17,568 nt of DNA from Candidatus Omnitrophica bacterium CG1_02_40_15 (GTDB lineage Bacteria > Omnitrophota > Gorgyraeia > Gorgyraeales > Gorgyraeaceae): NCBI GenBank assembly GCA_001871815.1, contig MNVP01000057.1, forward strand, positions 1,357 to 18,924, given 5' to 3'. A program made the position numbers and the translations under genes. The notes below the pieces were generated by a model. That model made no database searches and was not told the origin of the DNA. It worked only from the letters and a program-made list of their open reading frames with translations. This document shows, piece after piece, positions 13,750-17,568 of the stretch. Each line of letters opens with the position of its first letter. The first letter of the stretch is position 1.

Positions 13750-14556
13750 ATGGTTGATAGAATCGGGCTCATAGCTGGCAATGGCAGGTTTCCTATCATA
13801 TTTGCCGAGAGCGCCAGGGAAAAAGGCATTGAAGTAGTTGCGATAGGCATAAACGAAGAAACATCAAGAGAGCTTGAAAAATTTGTAAGTAAAATATACT
13901 GGCTTGGCGTAGGAGAACTTGAGAAATTGCTAAAGATTCTCAAGGAAGAAAATATACGTTCTATTGTAATGGCAGGCCAGGTAAGGCATAAGCTGCTTTT
14001 CGATAAGGATATAAAGATTGACCAAAGGATGCAGTTTCTCCTGGGAAATCTAAGGAATAAAAAAACAGATTCTATAATAGGCTCTGTTGCAAGGCTTTTG
14101 GAATTTAAAGGCATAAAGGTTTTAAGTTCAATAATATTTTTATCAGACTACCTTCCTCAGAAAGGCATTCTTACTAAGACATTACCTGACCAAAGGATTT
14201 TGAAGGATATAGATTTTGGGAGGAAGATAGCAAAGACTATAGCGGGCCTGGACATTGGCCAATCAATTATAGTAAAAGAAAAAAGTGTCCTGGCAGTAGA
14301 ATCTATTGAAGGCACTGATGAGGCTATAAAAAGAGCTGCCAAATATGGCAATGAAGGCATTGTTGTGATAAAGGTGACAAAGCCAAGCCAGGATATGAGG
14401 TTTGATGTGCCTGTCGTGGGGCCTGATACGATAAAACTACTCCAGGAAGTTAAGGCCGCTTGCCTTGCAATAGAGGCGAAAAAGACGCTTATAATAGATA
14501 AAGAAGAGACAGTTAAATTAGCAGATGAGGCAGGAATAAGCATAGTAGCATGTTAA
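13750..14556 (+). CDS. lpxI: UDP-2,3-diacylglucosamine pyrophosphatase LpxI
   Basis: LpxI hydrolyses UDP-2,3-diacylglucosamine to lipid X, the step done by LpxH in E. coli. The 268-residue product has the LpxI/DUF1009 opening IGLIAGNGRFPIIFAESARE, the segment IVMAGQVRHK in the N-terminal domain, and the C-terminal active-site region IVVKEKSVLAVESIEGTDEA-like (here SIIVKEKSVLAVESIEGTDE, about 177-196) with MRFDVPVVGPDT near 216-227. The start is 3 bases after the lpxA stop, so the two are translationally coupled. lpxB and lpxK are not in the window. A 90-base repeat begins two bases after the stop. Confidence 0.94.
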   Translation: MVDRIGLIAGNGRFPIIFAESAREKGIEVVAIGINEETSRELEKFVSKIYWLGVGELEKLLKILKEENIRSIVMAGQVRHKLLFDKDIKIDQRMQFLLGNLRNKKTDSIIGSVARLLEFKGIKVLSSIIFLSDYLPQKGILTKTLPDQRILKDIDFGRKIAKTIAGLDIGQSIIVKEKSVLAVESIEGTDEAIKRAAKYGNEGIVVIKVTKPSQDMRFDVPVVGPDTIKLLQEVKAACLAIEAKKTLIIDKEETVKLADEAGISIVAC

Positions 14557-14558
14557 AA

Positions 14559-14648
14559 GAGATTGCTTCATCGTCCGCCACAGAAACAATGGCGGACTCC
14601 TCGCAATGACGCCTAATCATGTCATTGTGAGCGAAGCGAAACAATCTC
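14559..14648. repeat. 90-base nested palindromic repeat
   Basis: Outer arms GAGATTGCTTC and GAAACAATCTC mark the ends. Inside are two hairpins: GTCCGCCA/TGGCGGAC (14574-14597), and CTCGCAATGAC/GTCATTGTGAG (14600-14630). The GTCATTG...GAGCGAAGCGAA...CAATCTC wording is a REP-like motif I recognise from many unrelated bacterial genomes. It fills almost the entire gap between lpxI and the GAF-ANTAR gene. Confidence 0.88.
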
Positions 14649-14660
14649 AAAACTACAAAT

Positions 14661-15374
14661 ATGAGTGCAAAGAAAATAAAAAAAACATCCAAATCCAACG
14701 ATACCATAGAAGCCATTTCTAAGATCAGCAAAGCTATATCAAGCGATCTGTATCTCGAGGATATATTAAAACTTATAGTAACTGTTACAGCAGAGGTCAT
14801 GAATTCCAGGATTTGCTCATTGATGCTTCTGGATGAAAAGAAACAGAATTTAGATATAAGGGCTACTCAGAGCATAAGCGAGGCATATATAAACAAAAAA
14901 CCATTGAGTAGAGGCGAGGGCGTTGCCTGGAAAGCAGTGTTTGAAAATAAGCCGATAGTAATACTGGATGTTACAAAAGAGCTTGAGTACAAATATAAGG
15001 ATATTGCCATAAAAGAAGGGCTTGTGTCTTTATTGTGCGTGCCTTTAGCTGTAAAAAATAGAGTGATAGGCGTGTTGAACTGTTATACATCCCAGCCTCA
15101 TAAATTTACGCCTACAGAAATAAATGTTCTTACGAGCGTCGCGAACCAGGCAGCTATAGCAATAGAAAATACAGAGCTGATGGTGAAGACAAAGGTTATA
15201 CAGGAGGAGCTTGAGACAAGAAAGGTTGTAGAGAGGGCGAAAGGGATATTAATGAAGCAGGAGGCCCTAACAGAAGAAGATGCTTTCAGGCGCATTCAAA
15301 AATACAGCATGGACCGCAGGAAGCCAATGAAAGAAGTTGCGGAGGCTATTATAGTCGCGCATGAAATGAAATAA
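14661..15374 (+). CDS. GAF-ANTAR domain RNA-binding regulator
   Basis: The 237-residue product has an N-terminal GAF sensor domain (about 27-170, with SRGEGVAWKAVFENKPIVIL, LLCVPLAVKNRVIGVLNCY and the closing VANQAAIAIENTEL), a short coiled linker and a C-terminal ANTAR domain (about 183-235: ETRKVVERAKGILMKQ, AFRRIQKYSMDRRKPMKEVA). ANTAR domains bind paired RNA hairpins and prevent transcription termination, in several bacteria at nitrogen-metabolism genes; glnA lies two genes downstream. The ligand of this GAF domain is unknown, and no receiver domain or partner kinase is seen. The ATG lies 12 bases after a 90-base repeat and has no clear Shine-Dalgarno sequence. The stop is followed by a heptamer array. 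Confidence 0.93.
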   Translation: MSAKKIKKTSKSNDTIEAISKISKAISSDLYLEDILKLIVTVTAEVMNSRICSLMLLDEKKQNLDIRATQSISEAYINKKPLSRGEGVAWKAVFENKPIVILDVTKELEYKYKDIAIKEGLVSLLCVPLAVKNRVIGVLNCYTSQPHKFTPTEINVLTSVANQAAIAIENTELMVKTKVIQEELETRKVVERAKGILMKQEALTEEDAFRRIQKYSMDRRKPMKEVAEAIIVAHEMK

Positions 15375-15390
15375 CGAATGTACGAAGGGG

Positions 15391-15464
15391 TAGCGTAGAG
15401 CGTAGAGCGGATAGCGTATAGGCAAACAAAAAACTATACGCTATACGCTAAACGCTATCCGCTA
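15391..15464. repeat. Inverted heptamer array, GCGTATA family (upstream of queF)
   Basis: Left arm (15391-15421) carries GCGTAGA, GCGTAGA, GCGGATA, GCGTATA; right arm (15434-15464) carries CTATACG, CTATACG, CTAAACG, CTATCCG. The arms pair at 26 of 31 positions around a 12-base A-rich loop. It ends 7 bases before the queF TTG start and leaves no room for a normal Shine-Dalgarno sequence. Confidence 0.88.
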
Positions 15465-15471
15465 AAAGATT

Positions 15472-15870
15472 TTGCCAAGAAAATCATCTTATGAAGGGTT
15501 ACAGAAAAATATACGCAGGTTAAAGACTCCAGAGATAGAAATCTGGGCAAATCAATATCCCGATAAGGATTATGTTGTAACTTTAGACAATCCTGAATTT
15601 ACATGCGTGTGCCCAAAAACAGGTTTGCCTGATTTTGCGAATGTAACCATTCAGTATAAGCCTGAAAAATATTGCGTGGAATTGAAATCTTTCAAGATGT
15701 ATATGCTTTTTTACAGGGATATAGGTATATTCCATGAACATGTTACAAATAAGATCTTAGAGGATTTTGTAAAGGCCTGTAAACCCAGGTGGGCATATAT
15801 TAGAGGAATATTTAATACGCGTGGTGGGATACAAACAACAGTTATAGTAGAGTATAAAGGCAAAGGTTGA
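15472..15870 (+). CDS. queF: NADPH-dependent 7-cyano-7-deazaguanine reductase
   Basis: QueF reduces preQ0 to preQ1 in queuosine (tRNA modification) synthesis. The 132-residue product is the short single-domain (Bacillus-like) type. Catalytic C47 lies in TCVCPKTGLPDFANV, with D54 in the same segment; VELKSFKMYMLFYRDIGIFH (69-88) contains the substrate Glu70 and the NADPH-side FHEH; RGIFNTRGGI (111-120) matches the usual RGxFxxRGGI. The start is TTG at 15472; no in-frame ATG lies nearby. No other queuosine gene is in the window. The start is preceded by a heptamer-array hairpin instead of a ribosome-binding site, and a 29-base palindrome begins one base after the stop. Confidence 0.93.
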   Translation: MPRKSSYEGLQKNIRRLKTPEIEIWANQYPDKDYVVTLDNPEFTCVCPKTGLPDFANVTIQYKPEKYCVELKSFKMYMLFYRDIGIFHEHVTNKILEDFVKACKPRWAYIRGIFNTRGGIQTTVIVEYKGKG

Positions 15871-15871
15871 G

Positions 15872-15900
15872 GTAGGGACAGCACATTGTGCTGTCCCTAC
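15872..15900. repeat. 29-base palindromic repeat, copy 2
   Basis: A perfect 14+1+14 palindrome, GTAGGGACAGCACA, a central T, then TGTGCTGTCCCTAC. It differs from the copy at 1549-1577 by one base and lies one base after the queF stop. No T-run follows, so it is not a standard terminator. Confidence 0.92.
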
Positions 15901-15940
15901 AAAAGCTTTAGTGTGCCAAAATATAACATAGGGGGCTATA

Positions 15941-17272
15941 ATGGCAAAGATGACAAATAAGGATATTTTGAAATTAGCAAAAGAGAAAAACGTAAGATTT
16001 ATACGTTTATGGTTTACAGATGTCCTGGGTTTTTTAAAGGGCTTTGCTATTACTCCTTCTGAATTAGAAGGCGCATTGGAAGAAGGAATGGGGTTTGACG
16101 GATCTTCTATCGAAGGGTTCGGCCGCATAGAAGAATCAGATATGATTGCCAGGCCTGATCCTGATACCTTTGCAATTTTACCATGGCGTTCAGGAGAGGA
16201 TTATAGCGTTGCCAGGATGTTTTGCGATGTGTATGAACCAAGCGGAAAACCTTTTGAGGGTGACCCAAGGTTTGTTTTAAAACGCAATTTATCCAGGGCA
16301 AAAGAAATGAGCTTTACCTATAATGTAGGCCCGGAACTGGAATATTTTTATTTTAAAGATGCAAAAACTCCAGAACCCCTTGATAACGGAGGTTATTTTG
16401 ACCTTGCCCCTTTGGATGTAGCGCAGGATTTGAGGCGCGATACGATATTTACCTTGCAGGCATTGGGCATAAATGTTGAATACAGCCATCATGAAGTTGC
16501 CGCAAGCCAGCATGAGATAGATTTGCGTTATACTGATGCCTTAACAATGGCTGACAATGTCATGACTTACAGGCTTGTTGTTAAAGAGATTGCGCGCCAG
16601 CACGGGGTATATGCTACATTTATGCCAAAGCCTATTTTTGGAATAAACGGTTCTGGCATGCACGTGCATCAGTCATTATTTAAAGGAGATAAAAACGCAT
16701 TTTTTGAAAAAGGCGAGAAGTATCATTTATCCAATATAGGCAAGGCCTACACAGCAGGCATTTTGAAGCACGCGCCTGAAATTACTGCGATTACAAGCCA
16801 GTGGGTTAATTCCTATAAGAGGCTGGTGCCTGGTTATGAAGCGCCTGTTTATATATGCTGGGCTCAAATGAATCGCTCTGCGCTGGTGCGCATCCCGATG
16901 TATAAGCCAGGCAAAGAAAAAGCAACTCGCATTGAATACCGCTCACCTGACCCGAGCTGTAACCCTTACTTAGCGTTTTCCGTAATGCTTGCGGCAGGGT
17001 TAGAAGGTATAAATAAAAAGTATAAATTAGCTGAACCCGCAAATGATAATATCTACCATATGAGCGAAGAGGAAAAAGAAAAGGCAGGCATAAAATCCCT
17101 GCCTGAGGATCTTCTGGAGGCAATAAAGATAGCTGAAAAGAGCAAGCTTATAAAAGAATGCCTTGGAGATAAGGTATTCGAATACTTCATCCGCAATAAA
17201 AAGATGGAATGGAATGAATACAAGGCCCAGGTCAGCCAGTATGAAATAGATAAATACCTGCCGATATTATAA
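15941..17272 (+). CDS. glnA: Glutamine synthetase, type I (GSI-alpha-like)
   Basis: GlnA makes glutamine from glutamate, ammonia and ATP, the entry point of nitrogen assimilation. The 443-residue product shows FDGSSIEGF (52-60), the metal-binding PELEY (131-135), GINGSGMHVHQS (234-245), NSYKRLVPGYEAP (290-302) and RSPDPSCNPYLA (334-345). The length, R62 in GFGRIEESD (the glutamine-feedback arginine of Bacillus GSI-alpha) and the loop NIYHMSEEEKEKAGI in place of an adenylylation NLYDLPPEE sequence all point to the GSI-alpha class, regulated by feedback and partner proteins and not by adenylylation. GGGGG lies ahead of the ATG. The GAF-ANTAR regulator two genes upstream is a possible nitrogen regulator. 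Confidence 0.96.
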   Translation: MAKMTNKDILKLAKEKNVRFIRLWFTDVLGFLKGFAITPSELEGALEEGMGFDGSSIEGFGRIEESDMIARPDPDTFAILPWRSGEDYSVARMFCDVYEPSGKPFEGDPRFVLKRNLSRAKEMSFTYNVGPELEYFYFKDAKTPEPLDNGGYFDLAPLDVAQDLRRDTIFTLQALGINVEYSHHEVAASQHEIDLRYTDALTMADNVMTYRLVVKEIARQHGVYATFMPKPIFGINGSGMHVHQSLFKGDKNAFFEKGEKYHLSNIGKAYTAGILKHAPEITAITSQWVNSYKRLVPGYEAPVYICWAQMNRSALVRIPMYKPGKEKATRIEYRSPDPSCNPYLAFSVMLAAGLEGINKKYKLAEPANDNIYHMSEEEKEKAGIKSLPEDLLEAIKIAEKSKLIKECLGDKVFEYFIRNKKMEWNEYKAQVSQYEIDKYLPIL

Positions 17273-17283
17273 TCGAAACAAAG

Positions 17284-17317
17284 AAGCTGCGTCCAGATTA
17301 TAATCGGGACGCAGCTT
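17284..17317 (+). terminator. Stem-loop downstream of glnA, possible terminator
   Basis: AAGCTGCGTCC (17284-17294) pairs perfectly with GGACGCAGCTT (17307-17317) around a 12-base loop, 11 bases after the glnA stop. The following AAACCTTTCTTC is only partly T-rich, so termination strength is doubtful. Confidence 0.45.
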
Positions 17318-17431
17318 AAACCTTTCTTCGACAGTTTGGGGCTGTTTTTGAAGGTTTTAAATGTGGTTTGTCGACGGGAGGCCTGTTTGAGAGAGTAATA
17401 AATGCGGTGCCATGAAATTTACTAATTATCC
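17318..17431. other. Spacer between glnA stem-loop and transposase promoter
   Basis: I find no gene here. Short complementary words (GACAG/CTGT near 17329-17346) and a second GTCGAC near 17370-17375 are present. The left end of the insertion sequence must lie somewhere in or near this stretch, but its inverted repeat cannot be placed without the right end. Confidence 0.3.
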
Positions 17432-17460
17432 TTGACTATCGTCGATAATTGATGTAATAT
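17432..17460 (+). promoter_or_regulatory. Promoter of the IS transposase
   Basis: TTGACT (17432-17437), a 17-base spacer and TAATAT (17455-17460), 24 bases before the transposase ATG. An inverted pair AATTATC (17424-17430) and GATAATT (17444-17450) brackets the -35 box and could be an operator. Confidence 0.6.
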
Positions 17461-17484
17461 AGTGGTGGAACGAAAGAAGCCACC

Positions 17485-17568
17485 ATGTTTTTACGAGTCA
17501 AAAAATCTTCTGGGCGCGGATATCTGCAGATAGTTGAGAACAAACGGTTTGGGCGAAAAACGCGGCAA
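17485..17568 (+). CDS. IS1634-like (IS4-superfamily) transposase, N-terminal fragment
   Basis: The ATG at 17485 opens a frame that runs off the right edge after 28 codons. The product begins MFLRVKKSSGRGYLQIVENK and continues with RFGRKTRQ. This resembles the N-terminus common to IS1634-type DDE transposases (hydrophobic-Arg-x-Lys-Lys, then YLQIVEN, then a basic stretch before a VIATLG-like segment). The catalytic DDE residues would lie beyond the window, so the family call rests on this short match. A promoter lies directly upstream; the Shine-Dalgarno sequence is weak. Confidence 0.6.
   Translation, partial: MFLRVKKSSGRGYLQIVENKRFGRKTRQ

Noticed and set aside
15411..15440. preQ1-type riboswitch upstream of queF (AAAAAACTA is present)
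   Set aside because: The A-rich stretch is the loop of the heptamer hairpin, not a 3' tail after a short stem, and no matching P1/L1 stem-loop can be drawn.
15872..15900. ANTAR target hairpin or terminator before glnA
   Set aside because: The palindrome has a single-base centre, not a six-base loop, there is no partner hairpin or T-run, and the same sequence occurs after glmU.

Overview
The window looks like a chromosomal housekeeping segment from an uncultivated, AT-rich, diderm (LPS-bearing) bacterium. The best guess is Candidatus Omnitrophota or a related PVC/FCB-side lineage. The reasons are an lpxC-fabZ gene fusion, LpxI instead of LpxH, the gene order skp-lpxD-lpxC/fabZ-lpxA-lpxI, and a very high density of small palindromic repeats between genes. 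The taxonomic call is inference.

Layout. At 1-140 (minus strand) is the 5' part of an AbrB/MazE-type antitoxin-like regulator with its own promoter. From 290 to 7493 all genes point forward: glmU, prs, rplY (CTC-type bL25) and pth, an order resembling the Bacillus gcaD-prs-ctc-spoVC cluster, followed by rpsF-ssb-rpsR-rplI-dnaB. From 7555 to 14556 is an envelope cluster: bamA (outer-membrane protein insertion), skp (periplasmic chaperone), lpxD, an LpxC-FabZ fusion, lpxA and lpxI (lipid A synthesis). GlmU makes UDP-GlcNAc, the substrate of LpxA, so the two clusters are metabolically linked. From 14661 onward come a GAF-ANTAR RNA-binding regulator, queF (queuosine synthesis) and glnA (GSI-alpha-type glutamine synthetase). 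The window ends in the first 28 codons of an IS1634-like transposase with its own promoter.

The unexpected part is between the genes. At least six gaps hold hairpins whose two arms are arrays of degenerate 7-base words, inverted relative to each other. The word differs by family (GTTAAAG, TCGTCGT/ACGAACG, TAAGCTA, GCGTATA), but the period of 7 and the inverted layout are shared. All four junctions of rpsF-ssb-rpsR-rplI-dnaB carry one. Two copies flanking ssb differ in length by exactly one 7-base word. A one-armed array encodes the end of LpxD. Other repeat families are a 29-base palindrome (twice), a hairpin ending exactly at the start codons of pth and lpxD (twice), a 90-base nested repeat before the ANTAR gene and an 87-base nested palindrome before rpsF. 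Many of these elements begin within 0-2 bases of a stop codon, and two supply part of the stop codon itself.

There is no tRNA, rRNA or CRISPR array. No gene-free stretch exceeds 300 bases; the longest, about 210 bases, lies between glnA and the transposase start.
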